64,000 nt of DNA from the NCBI GenBank assembly GCA_964017235.1, contig OZ024930.1:26850614-26914613 (forward strand), in the 5' to 3' direction. The notes beneath the pieces are model-generated. The model was not told where the DNA came from, ran no database searches, and saw only the letters and a list, made by a program, of their open reading frames with translations. The DNA is from Sabellastarte sp. h YS-2021 (lineage: Eukaryota > Annelida > Polychaeta > Sabellida > Sabellidae). The position numbers and the translations under genes were made by a program. Below, piece after piece: positions 48,288-58,598 of the stretch (position 1 is its first letter; every line of letters starts with the position of its first letter).

Positions 48288-48658
48288 TACAGTGCCCCTA
48301 CAGTTGAGTACGATTTGACACAGAATAAGAAGCACAAATGGGATAAAATATTTTAATTATTATTTTTTACTTTTATGTACAATACTACAGGCATCTTTAA
48401 GGTCACCCTAAGTGATTTGAAGACAACTCAGATGTAAGGCCCCCTTAAATTAAGTTAAGGTTAAGCAATTTTACCATTACAGTTACATATTCAGAAAAGT
48501 CAATTATAGTCCATATTACATAACATTTGGGATGGCCTTAAAGAACAAGAAGTTAAACCTACTTCTTACCAAATATTAAGGTGACCTTTAAACATGACTT
48601 TAAGTTACACATGACAAGAAGACAAAAGTGTATATTTGAGGTAGATGCCCAACCTCCA
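48288..48658 (-). repeat. Element C B1 repeat
   Basis: Matches B2 (46981-47351). Lies directly downstream of the YR stop. Confidence 0.95.
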
Positions 48659-48666
48659 AGCCCCAA

Positions 48667-49616
48667 CTAGGAAGTAGCTGTAGGCGGGGTGAATAGTATC
48701 CTTTTGAAGGAATTGGCCACCTCTTGAGAGGCATTGTGGTCCTGTACAATGTATCTCCACACACAGTCAGAAGTCCAGGTGCTATGACTTTGAATACCTT
48801 GTAGTGAAGCATTTGAGTTGAAGGCTAATGTTGCACCTGAACGCCTGAAGGTGTGGAGAGACATGTCATTTTTTGACATACCTAATCTCTGAAGAATGGT
48901 CGCGAAATTTCGCCTAACTTTGGTGTCTGTAAGTGTCACCCATTGGGCTCTTTCATTTTTGATTTGGAATAATGGTGCATTTTCATTTCCCGAAGTTAGG
49001 GCCAGCACATTTTTTATGACTTTTATGGGACATATGGGTGAATTTCCTAAACTTGGAATTTTCAGAGGTGGATGCCAGGGGGGGGGGGGGGGGGGGGCAA
49101 AGAAAACATCACCTCTTGTAATTTGTTCCAGTGGTGAAAATGCTTGTATTGAGTGTGGTACCAGATTTGAAATTCTTAAAAATGAAAAAAATGCAGTCAG
49201 ATATAAAGCCTTAAAGATCTGCCCCATCCACATTGTGTCACATGTTGCTGTAATTGCCTGAAGTAGGGGAATATCTATGATTTTCTTCAATGCGGGGGCA
49301 TACGGTTTGTTGAGAGTTAATGAGCGTTGAAAATATGCAATTCTTGGATCCAGAAATGCTACAGTGGGTAGTCCATGTAAGGACAAGTTGGCTTTGATTG
49401 CTGATATATAGTTTGCAATAGACGTGTGTGAAACTGCGTTCTCTGTTAAAAACTCCAAGAAGGAAAGAGCCACTACTGCTATTATGTCCCTCAGTTGCAT
49501 TTTTATAAAACAACAGTAAGCTACAAAAAGTCTAAATTTTCTGAGATATGAGGCCTGTGTGGCTGGTCTGAAGGCCTGATGTGTTCTGTCAGCTGCTTTA
49601 TGGGCCAGACACTTGA
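48667..49616 (-). CDS. Element C tyrosine recombinase with poly-proline replacement
   Basis: The frame is open from a stop near 49650 and begins after the 3'-splice-like GGTCTTCCACAG (AG at 49617-49618 on the minus strand). There is no ATG until 49500. N-terminal: AADRTHQAFRPATQ, then ANYISAIKANLSLHG. Catalytic: Arg in FSFLRISNLVPH, HTFRRSGATLAF (HxxR), HSTW, and Tyr in VWRYIVQD. A G20 run (49078-49097, C20 on the coding strand) makes a poly-proline tract. The stretch LLLKWSKSLQ with the hairpin Lys, present in elements A, B and D, is missing there. The ORF stays open to the stop at 48667 but may not be functional. It should integrate circular element DNA in an active copy. Confidence 0.8.
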
Positions 49617-49633
49617 CTGTGGAAGACCTGAAT

Positions 49634-52063
49634 TCATATAGACCAATCTAAATTAAGGATATCACTAGATAATGTTAGCCACCATGGATTTTTCACTACA
49701 TCTTGTAATTTTGCCTCAGGATTACTGGTAATACTCCATCTTGATAATAGGTTGACTATCTTATTATCTGAGCCCAGAATATGAATAACTTGCAATTCAA
49801 TGTCTTCAACAGCCAGAAGCATGTTAATATTTCTAGCCATAGCTGCTAATGTCAGATCTTGTGTTTTTCCTGAGTTTAATACCGAGACCACTGCTTGATT
49901 ATCACATTTTAACAATATTTTCTTATTTGCCCATTGTTTTGCCCATACTCTAAGTGCTACCAAAATGTTTAGCATCTCTAGATGGACTATAGAGTAATTT
50001 TCGTAATTTTTGGGAATTTTTGTGGCATAGACCTGGTTCATGCAAATAGCTCCCAGGCCCACTAGACATGCGTCCAATTCTATGGTAATGTGAACAGGAC
50101 AGTGGTTGAAGAACGCTGTGCCATTAAATTGTGGTAAGAATTTTGTGAACCAATTTAAATCTCTGTGAAAGTCTTGGTTTAGGTTAATTTCATTTGTACC
50201 GAAATGGGATCTAAGTGTATCTAACATTCTATTTAAGAAAAATCTTGAACTCTTAACGCATTTTGAGATATACAAAAGTGAACCTAACAGAGATTGTAGA
50301 TCCTTTTTGCTGCATTTTGTTTTATTTTGCCAATATTCGCAGATGTTTTGAATATTTCTTAGTTTTTCTTCTGGGACTGACACTGTGAAATTTTCAGTGT
50401 CAATCTCCACCCCTAAACAAATGGCTTTTGTACATGGTTTTACCAATTTCTTGGTACTAATGCCCAAACCCAATTCCTGGAGCAGTTGGAATAATGCATT
50501 GTAGGATGGAGTCGCTGTGGTGACAGTCCCAAACCCTATGACGTCATCAATATAATTTATGACATCATATCCTTTATTTTTCATTATAAATCTGACGGCG
50601 TCACTGAGTGTAGAAAAAATTCCGGATCCATGTCTGTATCCGAAAGGCAGACATGTATCAAAGAAGTAGTTTTCATGTTTTAAACCTAATAGGAAATAAT
50701 CCCTAGGGTCAATTTTGACATGTCTAAAAGCTCTGCTTATATCAATTTTGTATAGTAGGGAACCCCTACCAAATTTCTTAACTTTATTAGTGATATGATC
50801 AATCGGGGGGAGTGTCAATATGAAGTCAGTTGTTCCCAGGTAAGAATCTTTGCTAATTTCTGAATTCACAGCAAGGCCATGTGGAAAACACAAATACATG
50901 ATGACTCTTCTGTGGTCACCTCCTGGTTTCTCTCTAGTCATAAACGGGGAGGTGTGAAAGTTGGTTAAAGGTGGTTCACTAAAAGGTCCAACAATGGCTC
51001 CAAAGTCCATTTCTTCTTTTAGATATTGGTCAATATCCCTATGAAACATTAGGGCAGATTTGTGATTTTCAGTATTTTTTCCCAATTTTGAATTTCTATC
51101 AAAGTCAAGTGGAAATCCATATCTAATTAGATACAGCAATTGTTTGTCCCAATAACCATCTAAAATTTTTTCCCAAGTGTCTGGGTTTAACTGAGATGTG
51201 ATCTGTAATTGACTAGACATAAAATTAAAGGTATTTTCATTCCTTGTTTTATCATATAATTTAATTGGGTCTGTACCTCCAAAATTTTTACTATTGGTTC
51301 GTGGTAGCAGAAGAGGACCCAGTGGGATATAACCAAAGTTATCTGGATTCTGTTCAGCCCATTTCTGAAATGTCGGATCCGAGTTTGCTAATTGAATCTT
51401 GTCTTTGTTTCTCTTTTTGACTTGCAACGCCAGTTCATATTTGTCCTGTGGCCAAATCATTTTCGAGCCAACTTTGATGGGTTTTTGACATTTTCCTTGT
51501 TCTATATTTGAAATGTTACCCTGTACATTTTCATTGTTATCAGCTGAATGTCGTAAAGGTACAGTGTCATTGAACACCTTTGTGCACTCAGTACTTTGTT
51601 TGTGTATCAGGGATTTTTGTATTTTTTGTGTGCCATTTTTGCCAAACTTGGAGTTTACTTCACTAGTCGGATATATCGGATACGGGAGGCGAATGGATTC
51701 AAACCTGTTGTGAAGTGGTAGCTGGAACTCAAAATTATGAGTGTTGCTAGTGTTTGGATAACATCTAGAGGATTTTTGCTTCCTATCACTAGAGTTACGG
51801 TGTGCTTCCTTCTTTTGAGTTGAGAAGGTAAGTTGTGTCACAATTTTTGTCTTACATGTCTTTGGTTTGACTGCTAGACTATTTGTCGTGTTACTGCTGA
51901 TCTGTTGAGCCTTGACCTTAGCTGCGACCAGATTCGAACCCACGACCTGTGAATAAGATTTTCCAATAAATCTGGCCCAATCAGCTTTCCAGTTACTACT
52001 AGTACCATTATGCAAGCTACTATTATATACAATTCTACTAGCACAATATACATTGTTATGTAA
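49634..52063 (-). CDS. Element C ORF2: reverse transcriptase and RNase H
   Basis: Uninterrupted frame of about 809 codons from just after a TAG at 52064-52066. No early ATG exists, so the start is unresolved. A long Ser/Asn/Lys-rich linker leads to FGYIPLGPLLLP, LIRYGFPLDFDR, NHKSAL, AIVGPFSEPPL, RRVIMYLCFPHG, motif A YKIDISRAFRHV, FGYRHGSGIF and YIDD at 50543-50554. RNase H: ELDACLVGLG, HLEMLNILVALR, CDNQAVVSVLN. Two likely damaging changes: Asp to Tyr in the RRVII-D-L block (IMYL), and the last RNase H Asp is Asn (IVNLLSRW, codon 49751-49753). Ends DWSI at 49634. Confidence 0.85.
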   Translation of the reverse strand, partial: LHNNVYCASRIVYNSSLHNGTSSNWKADWARFIGKSYSQVVGSNLVAAKVKAQQISSNTTNSLAVKPKTCKTKIVTQLTFSTQKKEAHRNSSDRKQKSSRCYPNTSNTHNFEFQLPLHNRFESIRLPYPIYPTSEVNSKFGKNGTQKIQKSLIHKQSTECTKVFNDTVPLRHSADNNENVQGNISNIEQGKCQKPIKVGSKMIWPQDKYELALQVKKRNKDKIQLANSDPTFQKWAEQNPDNFGYIPLGPLLLPRTNSKNFGGTDPIKLYDKTRNENTFNFMSSQLQITSQLNPDTWEKILDGYWDKQLLYLIRYGFPLDFDRNSKLGKNTENHKSALMFHRDIDQYLKEEMDFGAIVGPFSEPPLTNFHTSPFMTREKPGGDHRRVIMYLCFPHGLAVNSEISKDSYLGTTDFILTLPPIDHITNKVKKFGRGSLLYKIDISRAFRHVKIDPRDYFLLGLKHENYFFDTCLPFGYRHGSGIFSTLSDAVRFIMKNKGYDVINYIDDVIGFGTVTTATPSYNALFQLLQELGLGISTKKLVKPCTKAICLGVEIDTENFTVSVPEEKLRNIQNICEYWQNKTKCSKKDLQSLLGSLLYISKCVKSSRFFLNRMLDTLRSHFGTNEINLNQDFHRDLNWFTKFLPQFNGTAFFNHCPVHITIELDACLVGLGAICMNQVYATKIPKNYENYSIVHLEMLNILVALRVWAKQWANKKILLKCDNQAVVSVLNSGKTQDLTLAAMARNINMLLAVEDIELQVIHILGSDNKIVNLLSRWSITSNPEAKLQDVVKNPWWLTLSSDILNLDWSI

Positions 52064-52097
52064 CTAAGTACTATATACACTGCCTTTTGGCAGTGCT

Positions 52098-53117
52098 TTA
52101 CTCGTTTTTTGAATTCCTGGAGGACACCTTGCAGTCTTTTGACATATGCCTATTTTCCCTCCCCATGCTAAAGCAGGTTGCACAGACATCTTTATAAAAA
52201 GTTCCCCTTGTCTCATGGTCCCTTTGGTTATGACATAATCCCTTTTGATAGAAACGACATGCCATGGCTGGTTTTGATTCTGATTTGATTGATTTTGCAT
52301 TTTGAGCCCCATGATTTTGAGTAACCCCTCTCTACGCATGCCCCCTTCTAATTCTATCTATTTTTTGAGTTTCACTCCAATCTACTTTCCCATCCTCCAT
52401 CCTGCACAAAAGCACAGCATGAGAGGCTTTGGGTGATTGCCATCCAAAATCATTGGCGTCCTCCATGATTTCTGATAAATACTCCAACATTGAGTTTTTA
52501 ATTTCTAAGTTTTGCTCTTCTCTTGCAATTGTTGCGAATCAAGCTACCCATTGACACCAATTTAGTGAGTCATAGGACATTCTACCCTTATTACTACCCC
52601 CCAATACAAAGTTCTGAGGCCAGGGAACTTGTCTTTTTACCCAGACAATTTCGTCCCCCCCCCCATGGGACTTAGACTTGCCTGATTTGTTTAGGTCAAC
52701 CGGTTGCCTAAGTCGCTTGTCAACCTCAGTCTGAATGTGTTGACTGCCTTGCAGGGTAGCCAGTGTTGGAATGACCACCTGATCCAGCTGTGAAGTGCTG
52801 TGACCCTCTGCCTGGGCTGCTGTAGTAGTCCCGCCTGTAGCTGCAGCTGTAGACTGTTGCATTGAAGTGGTAGCATCTCTGGCTTCTCTGCTGGCCATCT
52901 TCTCTTCCATCATGAACATTCGTCCACCTAGGCTTTTCAATTCAGCTAGAATTTGCAAGTTAAGAGCACTTGAGTCACTGACACTTGGTGCCTCAATGTC
53001 ATTTACAGGTAAGTCACTAGATTCATTGTTATCTTCCTGAAACGTGCATTTACTGTTGATTGGCCTTTTGTGAATATTGCCACATTTTTTGCAAAGAAAT
53101 TCTTTAGCTGGAGCCAT
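52098..53117 (-). pseudogene. Element C gag-like ORF1 with two in-frame stops
   Basis: ATG at 53115-53117 (context TGACAATGG). A single continuous frame of 339 codons runs to TAA at 52098-52100, interrupted by TGA at 52539-52541 and TAG at 52332-52334 (a Gln codon by comparison with elements A and B). N-terminal Cys/His motif CKKCGNIHKRPINSKC, a Glu/Met-rich helix, an Ala/Thr/Gln-rich stretch, KRQVPWPQNFVLGG, YLSEIMEDANDFGW, IDRIRRGHA, then CCCH-like CRFYQKGLCHNQRDH and CATCFSMGREN...H...DC. Presumed RNA-binding capsid protein. It is the best reference in the window for the gag layout. Confidence 0.85.
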
Positions 53118-53588
53118 TGTCACTGTAAGTGTTCCTGATAAGTCACTTAATCACTGATAATATTATCGTTATTTATGATTATATCACAGTTATTGTCACT
53201 GTTTCTGAAACTAATACAGATAGCACACCGTGCCTTGAGTATTGCAGGTCATACAGGCGGATGAGTTTAACTGACTAGTAAATTTTTTTTAATCAAGATA
53301 GAACTATAACATAACGTTCCATATTAAAATATACTAAAAATCTGATTAAAATATTTACTAAAATATATAAAATAACATTAGAATGACACATGTAAAAATG
53401 AAAAAGAACTCATCCCTCATCCGTGGCTCCAGCAACCCAGACTGAGACTTGCAACAATCAAGGCACTAATCCTCCTGGATTCTGTGCCGAAATATGTAGA
53501 ACTGCTGATGAAAAGACACACACTGGACGCCAATACTTTAAAACCACATCCAACATTGAGGGCTGAAAAACGTAAAGTACAGTGTTCC

Positions 53589-53768
53589 TAAAACTCCAGT
53601 GTAAAATGGCGTCTTGCCCCTTTGACTTTACAATGTTGAATGAACTATTAATGAATTTGCGCCAATATTAATTAGCAATACCCCAATACCGAATCGAAGG
53701 TATTGATACACAAGAACAATTTTCACTGGGAGCACTGAATAAGGTCGATCTTGATGCTCCACCCGCTA
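53589..53768 (-). repeat. Element C A1 repeat (5' terminus)
   Basis: 180 bp matching A2. Outer end on the plus strand is CACCCGCTA at 53760-53768. Confidence 0.95.
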
Positions 53769-56700
53769 TACAGTTATGTTAGCCCATTAGTCAATGATAT
53801 ACAACATAGTCAATATAAGCAAAAAAAAGCAAGTAAATACACAACGAGAATTACCAACAGAAAGCCCCAAACTATGAAAACTAGAGTAACAAGAAAAACA
53901 CTCGGAGATAGCAGACCTCCAACTCTAAACTCCAAGCTATACCTCCCAATGTGGCTAAAAAGTGTAATGATAAAAAATCCCCTAAAATTAGTCAGTTTAT
54001 ATGGTACTCCGACTCACCACCAAAACTTATCTGTTTCTTGTGCTATTGTTCACATTTCCTAAAAATTCATTAAAATCCATCTACAGCTTTTCGAATTATT
54101 GTGCAAAGCAACAAATGCTGCCAATTATGCCTGTATATATCTTGTGGGAGGCTAAAACTATCTTCAGAAACTATCTCATTTCTCCATTTAGGGTACTATC
54201 TAGTGGGTCTGGGTTGACAGTGAGATTTTCCCATTCAAGTCTCGTTGCTCTGATTTTTAAAAGAAATATGGTTTCTAAATAAATACAAAGGCTATAGGAT
54301 AAAGGCATCAATCAATAACAAGGAAGTAAAGAAAGATTTAGTGGGAGCCAGAAATGTCATACAAATAGATCTAACAGTTGTCTATCTTAGGCTAACTGGA
54401 CACTTTCCAGGATTGAGAAACAGAAAACATATAGATTCTCTAAAATCAACACTAAAGCCAAAAATGTCTGTGGCCCTCAGAATTAGAGTATAAAGACAGC
54501 AACGACAAATTAAGTAAGATACAGAAAGCTTTACATGACGTCCCACAGTGTCAAACCCCAGATACATCTTTAACTGCTACAGAGAGCTCGTATATTGTTG
54601 TAACAAATATCATTGGAAGTGGATTTTGATGCATTGTGTACAGTTCAAATGAACAAAATTATAGTAAGCAACTGTGCCTAAGAAGGCCATGGTTTATTTG
54701 TATATTTAGATTTTAACGTCGCTTTCAACACCGTATAAGGTCATAAACCTGACCATAGTAGACACAGATAAATAGTTGCAAATTCAAGAATTCAAAACAA
54801 TGATTTCACTTGGGCTTGTGTTGTAAATGCGAGGACAGCATTGGTTAGGGGTTTCAGAGGGATGTATAGGCTTTCACATTTTTAATATAGATTAAAACCT
54901 TGGTCTCTATATTTTGTTTAAATAAGAGACTTATATTAGTCCAAAAGGAAGATAAAGCAGAACTTAACATATTGATTGGTCGACTGTCATGATTCTAAAT
55001 ACTATCAGAAAGTTCCATTTATACACTGTTAATGTCTAAATGAATGCCACGGTTTTGTAATTTAGTATCCCACAGTGAAATAAACCTCAAGTGAGTTTGG
55101 GGTAAAAGCTGACACTTGTGTGTCTACAGCATAAAAGCCGTAATGATTGATAGAGGGATTTACTTCATCTAGATAAGAAACAGGTTCAGAATCCTTCGGA
55201 GTTTCAGAAGGGCTTATATTCACACAGACAGTCTGGCTGGTGGTATTGGCTAAGTAGGTTTGCTATTTTGTTAAATAAAAGTTTAAACAATCGTTTTACC
55301 TTCTTTAACTTTGAAAAATAAATGACCAATGAAAAGGATATAGCAAGAAACACGCCCCTGGATTCAAATTCCAGTCTTTAAGGTACACAACTCGCAGTTT
55401 TTCATTTTTGGAGAATAATGATCGAATACTGACTTTTGGAAAGTGATATAAGCAATGCAATGTGCTTTTGAAACTGCAATATATTCATCAAAACAACAGT
55501 CTCCCCATTACTGAGCCATAACATTAGAAATTCAATATTTTATGACGTTCTGTGTCTATGACATATAAAAAGGTTGTGTATTGCACATCAAAAACCTAAT
55601 GCCAGTCAATTCTAAGTACATGTTATTGAATATATTATTGAAAATATTTACACTTTCATATATTTTAAATCCTCATGAGACATCGGAACACCACTTAGAG
55701 TATCACACTTACAATCGCATTCATTTAAGTCACATGTCACCGTACTTCATACCTTTGTTCCATTTTCAGGACTTGTAAAACCTACCCAAATTTACAATTG
55801 CTGTGGTCCTATAATGGCCACAAGATGTGTCCTGCGTAGGGCTATATGTTTTCATGAATCATCCCAAGATATATCTTTTCAGAAAAGCCTTTCCCATACC
55901 TCGACACTTTCTCTTTGGATGCTATTTTGGAGTGCAACCTATACTTGGACTTTTCATCTTGGACATCATTGCTTTAGAGGCTGTTTCTGATTATTTTAGC
56001 AATTATTAACTGTTCTTGTTATTGTCGTTTTATATTGTATTTATATTCAGTAAAATATCCTGTTCACTGTAAGCGTACTCTTTTACCCATCCTGACAGTA
56101 GTCAATATAGCCTAAGACAATATTTGTACAAAGTTTATTTAATTGAACAGACAGGTAGTATTCAAATGATTAGTTTTTTACATTTTGTTCAAAATTATAC
56201 AGCAAGTTGTACATTTAAGACAAAGACTAACCTGAGACCTTCCGTGGATTAAGCCACAGGACAATCTTTTAAAGTGATTTTACAGTTCCCCTCAAACATT
56301 CCAGCTTTTATTCACTATCACTTCACACTTTAACCTAGGGTTTTGCCTGATTTTTAAAATTCTGAGCTGATTCTGAAAATTTTAATAAATATTCCGTCTC
56401 CTTCAATTTTTGCTTTGCATGCAAACATGAAAAAATATAAATGCTTTAAACAATGTTTAATTTCTTGGGAACTGCAAACCGATTTGAGTAACCAGGGTAT
56501 GAGTTTTCCCTTTTCCAAGGTGAATTTCTTCTTTTGTTTAACAACAGGGAATGGATTGTCCTGTGACAAGTAGAAAATAGACATGCTTGTCTTAACCAAC
56601 TGCCAGAGGCCCTAAACAATGTTATGTTTTATGTATATAATATGGCAAGATACATGTGCTTCAAAAGACAAAATTGCCTTATTTACTTGTGAATTATGTC

Positions 56701-57269
56701 TCCAATCTATTATTCAGGTATGAGGTTCTTGCCTATGTACAAAACAATTGCTTATCAACTCTAAATTGTCTTCTTAAATGTAGAAACTATTGTTTTATTT
56801 TAGTCATATTTAATCTAACTGTTGAAATTATACTTATCTCTATATTCCAACTTTTTTTGTAAGGAAAATTGCATATTAATATTCCCAGCAGTATAAATAA
56901 TGATCTCTCACGAGAAGCAAAGTGTTGATAATTCATTACAACTACACGCAAGATACTTTTAAATTGCTAGCGACCCACATCACAGTCCTAAAATAATGGC
57001 TGTAAATGGGTATACTACAAGTTGCAATGGAATTTGACAGGGCCTTTCATTCTTACAACCAAACTTTTGATGTGGTGGACTGTAAAGGAAATCCATTGCT
57101 CGATGTTTTAGGGATCCTGTGACTGAGATTGGCGACTATATCCACATACCGTCTGCCCCCTTAAAAGTCTGGGCAACTGACGGCAAAGGGCGACTGATGT
57201 AGCCAAGCACCACTAAAGTCTGCCAATAGAACACATGTTACCGATCCGCTGTGATTACAGTATTCGCAT
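53769..57269. other. Intergenic, no gene recognised
   Basis: 3.5 kb of AT-rich DNA. ORFs such as 53751-54062 and 55581-55778 have no domain and start inside element C or at chance codons. A SINE tail lies at 54690-54750. Confidence 0.45.
54690..54750 (-). mobile_element. SINE family 1 tail fragment
   Basis: GATTTTAACGTCGCTTTCAA followed by CACCGTATAAGGTCATA matches the minus-strand copy at 19182-19220. Confidence 0.7.
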
Positions 57270-58243
57270 TTAACCCTTTTCATACCATATGGGGTCTTTT
57301 GTGACCCCACCCATTAAAAATGCTTGATAAAATTTCAATACGTTTTATTTTCTTCATCATATTTGAATTTGTTACTCTTTTACCGATATTTCACAAACCA
57401 AGAGAAATGAATTCATGTATGAGATGTGTACAAAAAGAATATGGTAATTACTTCTGGGATCATAAATAACCCTGATGAAATAGACTATTTTGTACGAATT
57501 ATTATCTAATAAAATATAGAAGAAATTTATTGTTGTCTAGCCAAATTGAAGTGTAGCTAAAATACAAATAATAGCTATCAATGTAGAAGGTGGGAAAGGT
57601 TTAGACTAAATGTGGGCTGGGGGTATGGGGGCCTTTGGATGTGGATATGGAAAAGTATTTTGTCATTGCCATAGAAATTTAATCACAATATTCCTGTTAC
57701 ATGTATAAATAATGTATAAATTGATACATGAGTTCTCCATATATAATGTCTAACATGATACATGATAGTAAAGCCATACTTTTTCTTTTGTCATTAAACA
57801 AATAAGTTTTCAAAAGTAAATTCACAATTTGATGTGTTATTAAGATAACAACTGGTCTTAGCATGATTATATTTTGATGTCTTCTGTATTGCAGTAAAGT
57901 AAATGTTTATTCTTAACACAGTTATTTTCATTTACCAGTACATGTATAAAACATGAAATTAGTGTAAAAAACCTTTGTCACTTCTGTAACCTCAAGACCA
58001 TAGAAATTACCCAATAAGTATATGTATACATCATTTCCAGCATTACTGCCAATGAATTTTACATCAACATATGTCTTATTTTATACTGACTTACTTTAAT
58101 ATGGTTAACAAAATAAATGTATTACTTAAAAATAAATGTATTATTAACTGACATTGGCAAATCCTCAAACATATACATGGGGTCATTTATGACCCCACAC
58201 GACATGAATAGGTTGTAAAATATGTCGATATGAATAGGGTAAA
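57270..58243. mobile_element. piggyBac-like non-autonomous element (tentative)
   Basis: Left end TTAA at 57270-57273, then CCCTTTTCATACCATATGGG. The right end reads, on the minus strand, TTTACCCTATTCATATCGAC. Palindromic GGGGTCTTTTGTGACCCC (57292) and GGGGTCATTTATGACCCC (58180) sit just inside each end. CCCTNTTCATA-type ends next to TTAA fit piggyBac (family knowledge), but the right TTAA is degraded to TAAA. No transposase. Confidence 0.55.
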
Positions 58244-58380
58244 CCTATGTAATAACACAATTTTATAATGTTAGAACAATGTTAATCACTACTCACATTT
58301 TTACATCACCAGCTAAAAAGTGAGAATTCATTTAGACATGTTTACCAACATTCGACCCGACCTTTCTGATTTATTATCTA

Positions 58381-58598
58381 TAGTGGTGGTGGACCAGTTC
58401 ACGCCCGGGTAATTCACGCCCACCCCTAAATTTATCCAAAATAATCACAGTTAAACAATAAATTACAAATGTATATGATCAATTTGATGATTATCTATAA
58501 TGTGGTAAACATCTTCTCTATGAAAAATCATAAATCTTCAAGAAAATTTAGGGTGGGCATGAATTGGTACCCGGGCGTGAACTGGTCCACCACCACTA
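58381..58598. mobile_element. 218-bp palindromic MITE with TA target duplication
   Basis: Left arm GTGGTGGTGGACCAGTTCAC-GCCCGGGTAATTC and right arm GAATTGGTACCCGGGC-GTGAACTGGTCCACCACCAC are reverse complements with few mismatches over about 45 bp. TA at 58381-58382 and 58597-58598. The TA duplication fits the Tc1/mariner superfamily. The interior is AT-rich with no transposase. Confidence 0.85.

Larger units (their letters stand above)
46981..53768 (-). mobile_element. Element C: near-complete DIRS/Ngaro-type retrotransposon with split direct repeats
   Basis: Order on the minus strand: A1 (53768-53589), gag, RT-RH, YR, B1 (48658-48288), A2 (48287-48107), an extra 755-bp block (48106-47352) and B2 (47351-46981). 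A1...B1-A2...B2 is the split-direct-repeat layout of PAT/Ngaro-type elements (family knowledge). The B1/A2 join joins the two element ends (CCCGCTA meeting CAGTGCCCC on the plus strand), as expected from a circular intermediate. B1/B2 differ at about 3 of 371 positions and A1/A2 at about 7 of 180 by eye. No target duplication was seen, as usual for the group. Unusual: the extra block between A2 and B2. Confidence 0.9.

Noticed and set aside
48896..49261. Plus-strand ORF with poly-glycine
   Set aside because: Antisense of the element C recombinase. The glycine run is the G20 homopolymer.
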